DNA of 64,000 nucleotides from Phymatolithon calcareum (GCA_977006965.1 OZ345357.1:3156001-3220000), one strand, 5' to 3'. Counted from the first letter of the stretch, positions 1-10,736 are shown. A program made the numbers and translations. The notes: generated by a model not told the origin, from the sequence alone.

Positions 1-1607
1 GATATCTTGGACAAAGCAGCCGGTCCCTTGAACTTGTGCGCTTCGAGGCGCACGAGTTCACGGACACTCTGGGCCAGGTTCCTGATGAACCGGTTCACCA
101 GCGCATCCTGTGGGTATGCTCCGGCCAGCTCCCGGGCGGCTGACGTTAGTCGTACGCGAAAATCCTCGATGGACTCCCTTGGGTTCATGCGAAGGTCTTC
201 AAGCTCGTCGATGGCGTCCTCGATATTCGAGTCCGTTGCGTATGTCTCGAGGAGAAATTGTACCGCGTGGGGCCAGGCGTTGAATCCTCCATAGCCGCCT
301 TCGGCATCGTCCATCATGGCCTGGAAGGTGTACTTCGGCTCGCCGTCGAGGAAGTGCGCCGTGAGTTGCAACGCTGCACACTCTGGGATATCCTCGCCGT
401 CAAGGGCTCTCTTGAATGACGCCAAAAAGTTGAGGATGCCAACCGGGTTCTTGCCATCGAAGGTATTCCGCTCCATCTGATGCTTAAGTCGACGTGACCA
501 AATGCCCAGATTCCTTGACACCTCCGGAGTGAAGACCGTTCCCAAGTTCTCCAGGCGATAACGGCGGTACGAGAGCGCCCTCGTGAAGCGCTCATCGGCT
601 GGCTTGATCTCGACTATACCATGCTCGGGCGGGCCCATCAACGTTGATGGAGCCAGCACTGAGCGGGTTACCGTGGAGTCTTCATGCCAAACCGTCCGCG
701 GTGATCTCCTCGTCTTCGGGGAGGCGCCCATGGTGGTGCGCACCTCTGACTTCGGCGGTGCGCTCCTGGCGGTTCCATATCCCTCATGAACCAGCTCCTT
801 CTCCGTGGATTCCTCGTCAGAGTCTCCTTCGAGTCCGTTGCGATGTAGCGGCGGTGCCAACGGTAGCGCCGTCGTTCCTTGGGCACGTGCAGACCGTGGG
901 TTCCCGAAGGCGCGGACCTGGTCGGATAACTGGTCCACACGGAGTGCCAGCTTGTCGAAGTCCTTCGCCGGAGTGTAGTCACTCAACGACTTCTTGATGT
1001 CTTCCTGGAGCTGGACGCGCTGGACGGCCAGAGTAGCGGAAATATCCTCCCGGAAGGATTGGCGCAGCATGTCGACTCGACCACTAGCTCGGTCCGCCTC
1101 GGCGCGGGTCCACTCTCCGAACATATCCTTCAAGAGGTCCGTCATCCTACGGACATCTCCACCTTGGCGCGCACTGCCGTCAGTGGCCTTGCTCTTGTGA
1201 CTCCCCGTGGAGTCGGAGCCGTCGTCGGCAACGTCGTGTTCGCTCGGCGACCTTGACCCGTCACCACCACGGGGGTCGCCAACGCTGGCGAATTGGGAAG
1301 CAGATCGAGGTATTGGCACAGGCGACGTCGCCCGTGCCGGCCTCAACGGAGGAAGGCTGGAAGATCCAGCCTTCGTGGTCTTCCCTCTCTTGCTGTACGA
1401 CAGCCGCTCGAGCAACGGCAGCGGGGGCAGGACCTCCTGCCCCGTCAATCGCGCAGAGCGACGACGTACTGGAGTACAGTGCGAAACCGAAGTCGGTTTC
1501 ACCGGGTTCCTGGATGAGGGGCCCGACACGACAACGGTGTCGGTCGGGTCTTGAGCAACTTGGTCTCGGTCTTGATTGTGAGACCGAGTCTCAGTCTGGT
1601 CTACCAT
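1..1607 (-). CDS. Ty3/Gypsy-type retrotransposon Gag, partial (C-terminus off window)
   Basis: One frame stays open from an ATG at 1607 to the window edge, about 535 codons without a stop. The first 200 residues are Ser/Pro/Arg-rich and low in complexity. A helical segment with many charged residues follows (about 1140-900). The last 200 codons look like a retrotransposon Gag capsid domain: a segment around FDGKNPVGILNFLASF, then LTAHFLDGEPKYTFQ, a helix with LLETYATDSNIEDAIDELE, and LVNRFIRNLAQSVREL. These match the FxGxx...FL, W...Y and F...L patterns of the Retrotrans_gag family. The region is GC-rich with even codon use, unlike the AT-rich DNA to its right, and it carries no internal stop, so the element may be recent. 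Protease and pol would lie beyond position 1. The assignment is by pattern recognition only. Confidence 0.85.
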   Translation of the reverse strand, partial: MVDQTETRSHNQDRDQVAQDPTDTVVVSGPSSRNPVKPTSVSHCTPVRRRSARLTGQEVLPPLPLLERLSYSKRGKTTKAGSSSLPPLRPARATSPVPIPRSASQFASVGDPRGGDGSRSPSEHDVADDGSDSTGSHKSKATDGSARQGGDVRRMTDLLKDMFGEWTRAEADRASGRVDMLRQSFREDISATLAVQRVQLQEDIKKSLSDYTPAKDFDKLALRVDQLSDQVRAFGNPRSARAQGTTALPLAPPLHRNGLEGDSDEESTEKELVHEGYGTARSAPPKSEVRTTMGASPKTRRSPRTVWHEDSTVTRSVLAPSTLMGPPEHGIVEIKPADERFTRALSYRRYRLENLGTVFTPEVSRNLGIWSRRLKHQMERNTFDGKNPVGILNFLASFKRALDGEDIPECAALQLTAHFLDGEPKYTFQAMMDDAEGGYGGFNAWPHAVQFLLETYATDSNIEDAIDELEDLRMNPRESIEDFRVRLTSAARELAGAYPQDALVNRFIRNLAQSVRELVRLEAHKFKGPAALSKI

Positions 1608-2200
1608 CTTGATAGAACCGACGGCGGTCTTATACGAGTCTTGCGCGATTTCGGAGGCGCTTCCTTGAAGAGACGTGGTTCTTGGCCCGAGATCACCTTT
1701 GATCTTCTAGGTCGGGAGACCACTGTAACGAAACGGTTCGTTCAGTGGTAGCTCAGGGTGAACGACCGCTCGTTCCGTGTGCACCTGAGGCAGACGGTTA
1801 GTGGGCCAGAAAGCGGATGGTAGAGCGGTTTGGCGTCACTCCCAACGATGGAAGTGACGCCGGGGTGGACTGTAAACACCCCGAAGTGTCTAGGACGGCG
1901 GTAGTGATCGACAGACGCGAGGCGATCACCCTACGCAAAGTTTGGAAGGGGTAGACAAGCCGATCAACGTCAAAGGTGACGTGGCGAGGAAAGCCGGCAC
2001 GTCGCAGGCGACGTAACAAAAGTGGTAACACAGGGGTTTCCCTTAGCGACACACACTCAGTGGGGTCAGAACGGCGGTCGTTGGCGAGCCCTGGGTCCTA
2101 AATCCCTTGGGAGCCTTGACGGTGGCTGAGACAGTCGAGCGTGTGTGTGCTTCCGAAAACCCCTTGTTGGTTTATTCACTCGCCGACGACGGTGGTTAAG
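1608..2200 (-). other. Likely 5' leader and possible LTR of the Gag element
   Basis: This is about 600 bases of GC-rich sequence with no convincing reading frame, lying directly upstream of the Gag start. By position it should hold the untranslated leader, primer-binding site and part of the 5' LTR. I could not find a primer-binding site or LTR ends with confidence, and the window does not contain the other LTR for comparison. Confidence 0.35.
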
Positions 2201-4560
2201 TGCTATGCTACCTAAGAGCTGGACACGTGACTAGCGGGTCGCTAACTAGAAGTTTCGCGGGATTCGGACCGCGTGTCCACGTGTACGCGCTGTCAAAGGG
2301 GGTTGGGAACAGTCCCATTTTGTATTATCACACTCGTCTGCGAAAATTGGCCAGTGTTTGCGCACGAGGAGCATTGAGGACCCTCATTTCGGACGGAAAG
2401 AAGAGCTTCTTTCGTTTGCGGCCCGGCTTAGCCACAAGGTCAAACGGCACCAAATCTTTCTGTACTTGCTAGTCTCCAGTGACTGCAACGCGCCTGATGC
2501 TACCCTCATGCTTCTTGGCCAACGTTCATAACATCCATAAGTCCCCGAGCCAGTGCTTGTTACACGGGTCAAGTGACCCCCGATGCTAGACCAAGCGCCT
2601 AGAAGCGTACAGAAGTGCATCGACGACGTGGATACATGGGCTCAGGTGCTCTTCAAAATGGCGCCAAGATCATGGAGCACAGCAGTCGCTGAAAACTGTC
2701 ATAAAGAATGGCGTCTCTTCGCTGCGAGCAGCACATCTGAACGCGCCACTTTCGGTGGCCTTGGGCTTCGAAAGCTTCTTCTCTTCTCGGACCACTTATT
2801 CATTGTGCTTCTAGAGTAGGGAAAGATCACGACGTTGACATCGTAGTCAAAGCTTGATTCAGCCCAGACGCCCGCTGTGGAACAAGCTCCTTCTTTTCCA
2901 TGATTTCAGAGTGGTTAGTGTGGCAGCATTGTGAGTTGACAGTAACAGATAAATACGACGATTTCCTTTGAGTGCGCGGTCGTATTCGTAACGGATGAGT
3001 AGTATGTTTGGCTAGGGATGACCATTTAGTGAATTCCTCATAAGGAAATGATTGGCTTATATTAATCGATATGATATAAGACGCCTATTGTTGACTCGGA
3101 GCATGCTCATGCCCACAAGTTCTTCGGCGCATGTTAAGAGGTTCCATTTGCATTCACCGCGGGAACGTACCGCGCTTCACACTGGTTTAGTGAGATTACA
3201 TTTTTCGAACCGGAATATGTTTTTTGAGAAAAACTGGGTAAAGGAATTTCATTTTTATATCAGATGATAGAGTTAAAGAAGAGCATTACTTTGGTGCCCT
3301 ATTTACCATCGTTACATGAACCGTAAGAGAGCAGAAACGGAGTTACAGTGTATTTCATAGGAACGTGGAGAAACGCAACTGGAAGCCAGGAATCGTAACG
3401 GTGAGGTACTGCTTACAAAAAATAATTGTAAGTACTGCTTACAGAAATCAAATTCGATTTATTGGCAAGTTCTAAATCTTCAAAAAAGCTTTGATTTTTT
3501 CTTTTTCTATATTTACACCAAAACGTTTCCTGGAAAACTGAGAATATATTTCGAAAATCTGAGAAGATTCAAAAATCATGTCATCGCGCTAGAGTGCTAA
3601 AAATGGACCAAACTAGGAAGGATGATGAGGAAGGACAGTTGGTGCTCAAGAAGTTCACAATTTTGGGCGTTGTTCTGACCGAACGCCCTCGCCACGACGA
3701 GCATCTCATCAAGAAAATTTACTGTGCTGGAGGTATACTTGTAATTGTTCCGTTTTCAGTACCATGGGACATTATGTTAGACTGGTCAACCTCAACAACT
3801 TTCACGTTTTTCAACCTCGTATATGGAACCTTCAATAACAACCATTCTACTTCCATCCTATTTTCGTATATGGCATAATAATCTATTGGTTTCCTTTGCA
3901 AATACCAATTCACATACTAATCTCTCCAACTTCATCAAAAAAGCTCCAATACATTCACCACCGTCTGCCAGCTAGTATACTAACTCCATGGTTTCTCATA
4001 ACAAGGAGAAATCATTCCTTGACGGCCTACCTGCAACGCCCAGTGCCCCCAACGTTCTCCTAACAGACAAATGAACGTAGAGGTGTCCTAGATGTTCACT
4101 AGCAACTAAGCACGATCTTGCACTCTACCATCAATCTGTGATTGACTGCTTGTACAGGCAGCTGATCATGTAGGGTAATAGCTACGGAACTGATGTAGTC
4201 TCCGTTGAGTGCGCTTGCGGGAAAGATCTACTGCATTCGATAGCCGAGAAAGCTATTGTACTGCGCATGAGAATTTGTAGTAAGTGTGCTGATTATTTTT
4301 TAAAAAGAAATTTAACAGTCTTAGTGAACGAACAGAGAGGAAATCAATTCCCTATGAGGGTGAGAGATAATTATTCGAACATTTCAGATTTATTAGAGCT
4401 TTCGTCGCGTTCTTTGTAGGCTTCGCATCGGCTTAGAGTGCAGAGGGATGAATCTCGTTCAGTCTTCTCAAGAAAGAGACTCGGGTAAACAACTGGAGCT
4501 CTATGAGACGTTTCGTTGTCCTCAACCGTAGTTCCCAGAATTTTCTGGAAGCACAATGTG
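2201..4560. other. AT-rich non-coding stretch
   Basis: GC falls clearly after about 2800. All open frames are short (under 100 codons), overlap on both strands and show no recognisable domain. I see no RNA gene or tandem array. Possible small frames near 2583-2819 and 3603-3878 (plus) are unsupported. Confidence 0.5.
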
Positions 4561-4562
4561 TG

Positions 4563-4875
4563 GACGCCTGCTCCAATTACGAAAAGGCGTAATTTGGATA
4601 GGGAATAGGGTTAGGAATACGGTTGGTTTAGGGCATAGGGTTGGGTCATTGCTTTTGAAGACATTTCGCGCTTCACCACTGGCCTGCCGAGATGGATGGG
4701 TAGTGCATTGATTATAGCATGTTGACGACGCAAATGCCGAAATCTGATGACAGAATTCAACTCTCCTGACAATTTTACGTCCGACAGCGCCGCGATCAGC
4801 GGCGCGAAGTCACAATTGATGTCTCAATTGTGCTGCTCGGTACAGGTGTAATGAATGGCAGTAATCGTGTCATTT
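4563..4875. repeat. Dispersed repeat R1, copy a
   Basis: This segment recurs at 57366-57663 with the same internal order: CTCCAATTACGAAAAGGCG, a run of degenerate telomere-like GGGAATAGGGTTAGG blocks, GCCTGCCGAGATGGATGGG, and a final GGTACAGGTGTAATG. The copies differ by point changes and a deletion of about a dozen bases. No coding frame is shared. Confidence 0.85.
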
Positions 4876-4879
4876 CTAT

Positions 4880-5345
4880 ATATATATATATGTGGCCGGG
4901 ACAGCTGGAATCACCCATTTTGCCCTTTTTCAGAACCTTTCCAGCTGTCTCCATTCACACGGGATAGCTGGGAACCACTGGTTCCGCACTTCCGACCGAC
5001 TTCCCTGGCCTTTGGCGCAGCCCGTCGCCGTCCCGCATGGTGCAGCCGTGAAGCGCGGATGCCGCGACGTCACCTCTGCAACGCTTCGCATCTTCCTGCT
5101 CGACCGTGCCGCAGCCGAGGAACAAGGATGCCGCAGCGTAATATTTGTGACGCTTCGCGTCGGCCGCGCCGCAGCCGCTTTTGCGCAGAAGTCCAGCTCT
5201 GCTATCTTTCCACCGCATTCAAGACGATCCATTTAAACAATTGTACTAGTTGTGCTGCGTCCGCCACTGCCGCATCCCGCAGAGTTGCTCCTGGCGCGGA
5301 AGTCCACGTGCACCGCTGGAAGATTTCGAACAAGAGAAATGTGAT
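4880..5345. other. GC-rich island with two degenerate ~70-bp repeats
   Basis: A (TA)n run at 4878 leads into a GC-rich block in which a unit of roughly 70 bp occurs twice (about 5040-5110 and 5110-5180). It is recognisable by GGATGCCGC followed by ACGCTTCGC. Frames are open on both strands because stops are rare in GC-rich DNA. No protein domain is visible, so I do not call a gene. Confidence 0.5.
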
Positions 5346-5479
5346 TTAGTTCGCTAACTTTATATGGACCTGTCTTCATTCGGAATGGCTAAAAATATAT
5401 GCACAGCGGCCTAAAATATTTGCGCACGCTGCCCACATTTTCAAGCATTCGGATTGTGCACAGGACTATATTTGCAACG

Positions 5480-5671
5480 ATGGAACGATTAATTATATGT
5501 ATCTCAGGATTCGGGAGACCCGAAAAACTAACGAGCTTTGCACCATTAACAAGCACAGGATCTGTTAAGAATGCACAAGCACAAAATCTCGCACTTGCGA
5601 CTCTAAGAGAGATGCTGGAAGAAGGACTCAAAGCAGTCATATGTTCCCTTGTGAACAACGACAAAGAATAA
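5480..5671 (+). CDS. Small hypothetical protein, 63 aa
   Basis: An ATG-initiated frame of 63 codons ends in TAA that overlaps an AATAAA polyadenylation-like signal. The product starts with a short hydrophobic stretch and has a helical Leu/Ala/Glu-rich segment near residues 40-58. It matches nothing I recognise. The protein-like composition and the AATAAA at the end are the only support. It could equally be a chance frame. Confidence 0.25.
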   Translation: MERLIICISGFGRPEKLTSFAPLTSTGSVKNAQAQNLALATLREMLEEGLKAVICSLVNNDKE

Positions 5672-5994
5672 AAACGTCATATCGACGAACCCTCATACTA
5701 GGAAACCTTGATAGGCCGAGGACGAAAATGAAATATTTGCAGAAGGACGTTCGAGGTCACGGTTGTACTCGAAAAGTATAATGCCCAAAAACGATTCCGT
5801 AGTGCTGTGCCGCTGGGAATCATTCAATTTCGAGATGCCGGAACAAGGCTGCAGTGAACCAGTAAGTTTTATTCTCAATAACGGAGAAAAACAAAGGAAT
5901 GTCGAGAATTCCAATTGGGAAATCTAGCTGGGCCGAAAACAATGTACCATTTCCAACAGGAAGTTCGATCAGTTATTGAATTTGATCAGGCATG

Positions 5995-6290
5995 GTGGAG
6001 AGTGTGAGGAAGGCGGTAAAGTTGCAGTATGTTGAAATAGAGGGCACAGAACGGGTGGAGCGGTTTAGGATGAAATTGGCGAGGGATTGGGGAAAAATGA
6101 AAAGTTGTTTTGAGAGTGGGCGGAGTAGTTCGAGAGGGGTGGGAGAGGGCGTAGAAGGAGTATGATGGAGGGTGTGGTAAAAATGAGGAAAAAATTGGCG
6201 GATGGAGGGAATGGGAGTCGTGACTCCCGGGGGCTCTGCCCCCTTTCCCCCCGCTGGGGGCTCGCCCCCAGACCCCGGCCATGTTTTTTT
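5995..6290. repeat. Dispersed repeat R2, copy a, ending in a GC-rich hairpin
   Basis: The first 210 bases match 57711-57925 (GTGGAGAGTGTGAGGAAGGC at the left end). Both copies end next to a different very GC-rich foldback of the form GGGGGCT...GCCCCC: here GGGGCTCTGCCCC and GGGGGCTCGCCCCC at 6228-6275, and GGGGGGCTCCGCCCCCC in copy b. R1 and R2 occur in the same order in both places (4.56/5.99 kb and 57.37/57.71 kb), so this may be one larger duplicated block with extra sequence inserted in copy a. Confidence 0.8.
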
Positions 6291-6363
6291 AATCGTCAGG
6301 ATAGCAGGGCGCTGTGCGCGTGCGGTCCGGTGTGTTTAAGCAAGAGTGGTATTCCCTAAGATG

Positions 6364-6383
6364 TAATCCCTATTCCCTATTCC
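6364..6383 (-). repeat. Telomere-like motif, C-strand orientation (left cap)
   Basis: Two units of CCCTATT, the complement of the GGGAATA unit that forms the long arrays at the right end of the window. The G-rich strand points left, away from the helicase gene. It pairs with the oppositely oriented motif at 11677-11692. Confidence 0.6.
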
Positions 6384-6506
6384 AGCGTGAGCCTAAAGGC
6401 TATTCCTTTTCTTTCTCTCTTTTTCTTCTCTCCTCTCTTCCCTATACTGTTTCCGGGTGAGCGGAATGGCCCTAAGTCTGAGAAATAATTGAAAAATAGA
6501 ATTAGT

Positions 6507-6605
6507 GGGGGGAATGGCGCTGAAATTATATGCGTTTGCGGGCCGTACGGGCATGCATGCGAATACGGCCTGTATTCGACGGTGATTTTCAGCGCCATTC
6601 CCCCC
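6507..6605. repeat. Inverted repeat upstream of the helicase gene
   Basis: GGGGGGAATGGCGCTGAAA at 6507-6525 is repeated inverted at 6587-6605, with a further near-palindrome around CGAATACGGCCTGTATTCG inside the loop. It lies about 300 bp before the helicase start. A partial third copy of the CGCCATTCCCCCC arm is at about 6635. A terminal or regulatory hairpin is possible. Confidence 0.7.
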
Positions 6606-6919
6606 AAGGTTAAAATTCACTAATTTTTTGTGTCGCCATTCCCCCCACCTGCCAAATTGCCTGGAACGTAATTATTTATTTCCTGACAGAAGAATTATTC
6701 TTTACAGTTTATATGACAGGATAGCTTCGTGTCTGAGCGTCTATTATTGAAACAGCTTTAGGACGTCGTCGACCACTTCGTGAGCAGGATCTGTACTTAA
6801 CGAGATTTCCAATTGGACAATGCAATGGATTCGCAGGGTGGACTGCTATCACGCTTGTACACTCGCGCGTTCGACTTCTCACGCTTACACGTCACTCAAT
6901 CTCCCGATATCGCGTGGAT

Positions 6920-7726
6920 ATGGAGGATAATGATGTATCGGATCTGCGGGAAGCTGATTTAGCTCAGCTGGGCCAACAACACATTCGACCATGTGCGGCA
7001 ACCGGGTCGTTTATTTGTTCGAGGCGGACGACATGCGGGTTTCAGATTGCGTGCACGAAGAAATCATTCCTGCAGCATCTCAAGCGGTGCGGACATGAGC
7101 TCACAACCGCAGAGTCGGTCCATTTATGGAACTGCGCTCTTCGGTCCTCGGCTGTTTTTACTATGCCCCACCCACATCGTGAAGCGTACCGTCAAGGCGG
7201 TGCAAGTCAAGGAGATCTTCCTCCGATTGACGGTTTGCCTGTCGTCATGGCTTTGAAGTGTCCACGCTGTGATGTTCTCGCGGAGTCAGCGGATACGATT
7301 CGTAGGCACAGCAAGAATGTTCACAGCTCATCAATTTCTAGATCGACTATCCGGTCTCTGGTGGCAGTGCCCTGTCAGTCTTTATCGCGGAAGAAGGCCG
7401 CGAAGAAACTGTTTCTGGTGTCGACGACAGAAGAGAATGCGGAGCCCGTAGCGTGTTCAGAGAGATTGATGCATGCCGTTGCTACCTATGATCCTGGACA
7501 AGTTCCGGGGTCTCATATTCGTGCTGCTAGCGATCGCGAGAAAAGCAGTTTTGTGAGCCTTGCGCAATGTCAAGAACGCCTGGATAGTCAAGGTCTTGAA
7601 ATGGAAGATGCTCGGTCACTTGTCCGCTTTCCCACCACAAGCGATGATGCACGCCTTCTGTCCGTTTCAAATCATCTGTCGGACGCTCTGGAAGGCCTGT
7701 TTGTCGAAGCTCGAGAGCATTTTTGA
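6920..7726 (+). CDS. N-terminal zinc-finger part of RecQ-like helicase protein
   Basis: The ATG at 6920 opens a 268-codon frame (a GTG lies two codons upstream). It carries two finger-like segments: CGFQIACTKKSFLQHLKRC followed by a His, and CPRCDVLAESADTIRRH with a final NVH, a C2H2 pattern. Paired degenerate fingers of this kind precede the helicase in fungal telomere-linked RecQ proteins (from memory the DUF3505-type architecture). The frame ends at a TGA just after the main helicase frame has opened, in a different phase. The two parts are therefore joined by a one-base indel or a short unrecognised intron near 7690-7725. I treat them as one gene. Confidence 0.7.
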   Translation: MEDNDVSDLREADLAQLGQQHIRPCAATGSFICSRRTTCGFQIACTKKSFLQHLKRCGHELTTAESVHLWNCALRSSAVFTMPHPHREAYRQGGASQGDLPPIDGLPVVMALKCPRCDVLAESADTIRRHSKNVHSSSISRSTIRSLVAVPCQSLSRKKAAKKLFLVSTTEENAEPVACSERLMHAVATYDPGQVPGSHIRAASDREKSSFVSLAQCQERLDSQGLEMEDARSLVRFPTTSDDARLLSVSNHLSDALEGLFVEAREHF

Positions 7727-10700
7727 AGAAATCGACAGCTTTCGGTCGACATTGTTGACCATTGGAACAAGTAGTGCTCTGGATAAGAGAAATAGATTTC
7801 GATTTCTCCCGAACGACAGGGGTGGAAACAGCACCGTGGAGAAGTATGCGAGAAATGCACGCATGCTTCTCCTCGTGGTGTGCCGTGTGTACCTTGATCG
7901 AGTCAAGTACCCTAAGATCACCATGTCAGTGGAGCAATGCATGGCGGAGGAGCAGCTGATATGTGCATGCGGGCCTGACGCGGACCGTGAAGCTGTACAA
8001 GAGAAGGTGCATCGCTTGCTCTATGCAGTACTCTTTCAGGAGAGCAGTATTGGTCGTGGAAGCACTAGACATTTCTCGTCTGCCGTTGCTGCATGTTTCT
8101 GTGTTGCTGGAGACAGTGTGGACAAGCTCTTCTTTGAGCAAGGAAACCAACTGTCTCCGATAATTTCGGCTATTCTCTATGCAGGGTCATGCTGTGCTCT
8201 GCTAGGGATTCGAAAGTACTCGGAAGAAGCGATGACAGCCGAGGTGGAAGAGACTGTGGAAAGGGTGCTGGGACCGGAGGCCAAGGCCGGAATATCCGTT
8301 TTTGTTGACTTGCGGTTGATATGCGCCACCGTGCGAGCGGAAGAGGTTGTTGAGAACAGGCACAGGAAGTGTCCCAGTCACGAACACTGTGGAATGGTTC
8401 GGGGAATTGAGCTAAGTGGAGTCAAGCTTGGAGCCGCTGTCCTTAATATGCAGGCAGATCTACGGAAGAAGATCTTTGAGGTTTTGCTGAAATCGAAGGC
8501 GCTTCCTAATGATTTTCGAGTATCTTGTGACAAGATGGTGGATGATGTGGAGAAAACGACGCCGGGGTACTGGGCTCTAGCAGACGTGCGAAATGCAGCA
8601 TTTGCCGGGCAATGCACTACATGGATGCAGTTGAATGTTGTGGCAGATATAGCGGATTGTGACCTCGGGGCATGGTGCCAGGCTGCGAAAGACCTCGTGC
8701 CACTCTTGCTGTGCACAGTTCATTTGTCCTGTGGAGCGCCAAGCCGCGGAACCGAGCTTGGGAGCATGTCACTGCGGAATACACACAGTAAGAAGCGCGC
8801 ATTCTTTTTTGTTGTGCACGAAATCATGATTATTCCGACGTTTCACAAGATGCGAGCAATACTTCGAGGTGCAATGAGCTTCATTTCGCGGCACCTGGAC
8901 AAGGAGACTTCGTTTCTATTTAAAGCGTTTTTCTTGTTGGTGCATCCAGTTATCGTTGCACATGCGGGAATAGAAGACGAGTCAGTACCCGTAGCGGTCG
9001 GTTTGGAAGGGGAGCAGCTGCTCCGGAAGCGATCACTGGTTCGAGACAGTGTTTGTTTAGGGACGATGGAGGCTGAGGACGTGGCCCGCGAGATAGGGCG
9101 TGTGCTTGCTCAATACGAAATTGAATTCACATTCTCTTTGTACAGGTATTGGCAAAGAGGTTATGCGAAGGAGCGAGGAGCAAAGTCAGCGATGGGGCGA
9201 TGCTACCGGATGGGGACCGGTGAGGATGAGTTTGAAGACGACGAGACTTTGGAGGGGACATTCGAAGCAAGCATATTGCAAGCCGGACATTCGATGCGTA
9301 CGGCGCGATTAAGCTACGCGCAGACGGGCCGGCTAGGAGAGCTGTCCGCTGGAGCTACTGAGGAAAAGATGGACTTGTTTCGCGAGGCATCGTACGAGTG
9401 GCACCAAGACCTTGGACTGCGGAAGATGGAGGATGGAACTGCGGAGGTGTGCAATGGACAGTTCGGCGTACCGATTGAAGGGCCGGAGGTGTCGAATGGC
9501 CAGTCCGGGTGTCAGACGATCGCAAGTGGAAATGAACGCATGAGCCCGGCAGTGATGAGGAGTAAGTCGGAGTCTATAGCGAGCCTTGTTCTCCAGCGAC
9601 TCGGGTCTCAGAGCATTACCCCTCAAAGTGTCTGTCGTCGACTTGATTTCGAGGAAGAGGAGTCAGAAACTGTGCAATATGGCGTGAACATGGAGCCGAC
9701 AGGGATTTCATCCGGACGAAGGCATGGATTCGAAGCTCTTCAAGCACTTCGAAAGGTGACGAGGGATCCACAAGCCGAATTTCGGTCGGACGAGCAGCGA
9801 AAGGCCATGGAGGCGATTGCTGAGAATCGGAGTGATGTTGCCGTTGTCTTGTCGACTGGATGCGGGAAGACGGCAGTTGTGATGGGACCGATTGTGTACG
9901 AGCACGGTGTAACGGTGTGGGAATGTCCTCTTGGAGCGCTTCGGCAGGAAACGAAGGAACGCTTGGAGCGTGCCGGTATTACAGCGCATTGTTCGGAGTC
10001 GTATGCGGACGAAGTGCATGGTCTTGGAAATGTACTTCTCGTTGCGCCGGAGGAGATTGGACTATCGGAGTTGAGTGGAGTTTTGAATCGTTTGAGTCAA
10101 GCAGGCAATTTGAACCGTATTGTCATTGACGAGGCGCACATACCTCTGTTTTCACGTGAATACCGGGAGTGCATGGTGCGATTGCAGACGGTGGGAGCGG
10201 TGGGATGGAAAGGACAGCGGGTACTGCTAACGGCGACTGCACCAGAGACGATGCTTGTGCGCATTGCACGTATTTGTGGAGTCGAACGAGATGGTCTGGA
10301 AGTTATCCGAGGTGACCCTTGTCGACCGAATCTTGTAATTAATGTTCTGGATCTCGAAGGCAGCAAGATGGACACGCTGAAGAAGGGAATTGTGATTCAA
10401 GTCCGCCTTGCGTCTGCAAGAGCTCGACGAGCGGCATTGATAGAGAAGCGCAAGGAATTCGGAGCCAAGTGTTTGATTGTGTGCCTAACGATAGCGGACG
10501 TGCATCTCGTTGTGGAAACGTTGAAGAGGCAAAAGTATAAGCACGTAAATGTGCTGATGTACCACAGGAAGATGAAGACGGAGCATCGGAATGAATCACA
10601 GTCGATGTGGAAGCTAGCCAAGCCGGACAAGCTTACTGTTATGGTGGCGACGGATGGATTCTCTACTGGTACAGATGCGCCTGACGTCCGCAGCGTTATT

Positions 10701-10736
10701 ATTGCGGGAGGGTCAAGATCATTGATCGAGTTGTAG
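7560..10736 (+). CDS. RecQ-like, telomere-linked-type superfamily 2 helicase (main part)
   Basis: This open frame is about 1058 codons long; its first codons overlap the preceding frame and are probably not used. Residues 1-680 are a long region that includes PGYWALADVRNAAF and QAGHSMRTARLSYAQTGRL followed by ASYEWHQDLG, features I associate with fungal RecQ/DUF3505 proteins. The helicase core follows: motif I STGCGKT (codon ~765), motif Ia, motif II DEAH (codon ~857), motif III TATAP, motif IV, and motif V ATDGFSTGTDAPDV. A TAG at 10734-10736 cuts the frame inside motif VI. The same phase continues straight on with QACVRGGRDG, the arginine-finger motif. If the TAG is a real stop, the protein lacks motif VI and would be inactive. 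Fungal relatives of this type sit next to telomeres, which fits the motifs around this gene. Confidence 0.85.
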   Translation: MRNVKNAWIVKVLKWKMLGHLSAFPPQAMMHAFCPFQIICRTLWKACLSKLESIFEEIDSFRSTLLTIGTSSALDKRNRFRFLPNDRGGNSTVEKYARNARMLLLVVCRVYLDRVKYPKITMSVEQCMAEEQLICACGPDADREAVQEKVHRLLYAVLFQESSIGRGSTRHFSSAVAACFCVAGDSVDKLFFEQGNQLSPIISAILYAGSCCALLGIRKYSEEAMTAEVEETVERVLGPEAKAGISVFVDLRLICATVRAEEVVENRHRKCPSHEHCGMVRGIELSGVKLGAAVLNMQADLRKKIFEVLLKSKALPNDFRVSCDKMVDDVEKTTPGYWALADVRNAAFAGQCTTWMQLNVVADIADCDLGAWCQAAKDLVPLLLCTVHLSCGAPSRGTELGSMSLRNTHSKKRAFFFVVHEIMIIPTFHKMRAILRGAMSFISRHLDKETSFLFKAFFLLVHPVIVAHAGIEDESVPVAVGLEGEQLLRKRSLVRDSVCLGTMEAEDVAREIGRVLAQYEIEFTFSLYRYWQRGYAKERGAKSAMGRCYRMGTGEDEFEDDETLEGTFEASILQAGHSMRTARLSYAQTGRLGELSAGATEEKMDLFREASYEWHQDLGLRKMEDGTAEVCNGQFGVPIEGPEVSNGQSGCQTIASGNERMSPAVMRSKSESIASLVLQRLGSQSITPQSVCRRLDFEEEESETVQYGVNMEPTGISSGRRHGFEALQALRKVTRDPQAEFRSDEQRKAMEAIAENRSDVAVVLSTGCGKTAVVMGPIVYEHGVTVWECPLGALRQETKERLERAGITAHCSESYADEVHGLGNVLLVAPEEIGLSELSGVLNRLSQAGNLNRIVIDEAHIPLFSREYRECMVRLQTVGAVGWKGQRVLLTATAPETMLVRIARICGVERDGLEVIRGDPCRPNLVINVLDLEGSKMDTLKKGIVIQVRLASARARRAALIEKRKEFGAKCLIVCLTIADVHLVVETLKRQKYKHVNVLMYHRKMKTEHRNESQSMWKLAKPDKLTVMVATDGFSTGTDAPDVRSVIIAGGSRSLIEL

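Noticed and set aside
1740-1790. tRNA-like words (GTGGTAGCTCAGG) near the Gag leader
   Set aside because: No cloverleaf can be completed; it could be part of a primer-binding region but does not fit a known tRNA 3' end on the minus strand.
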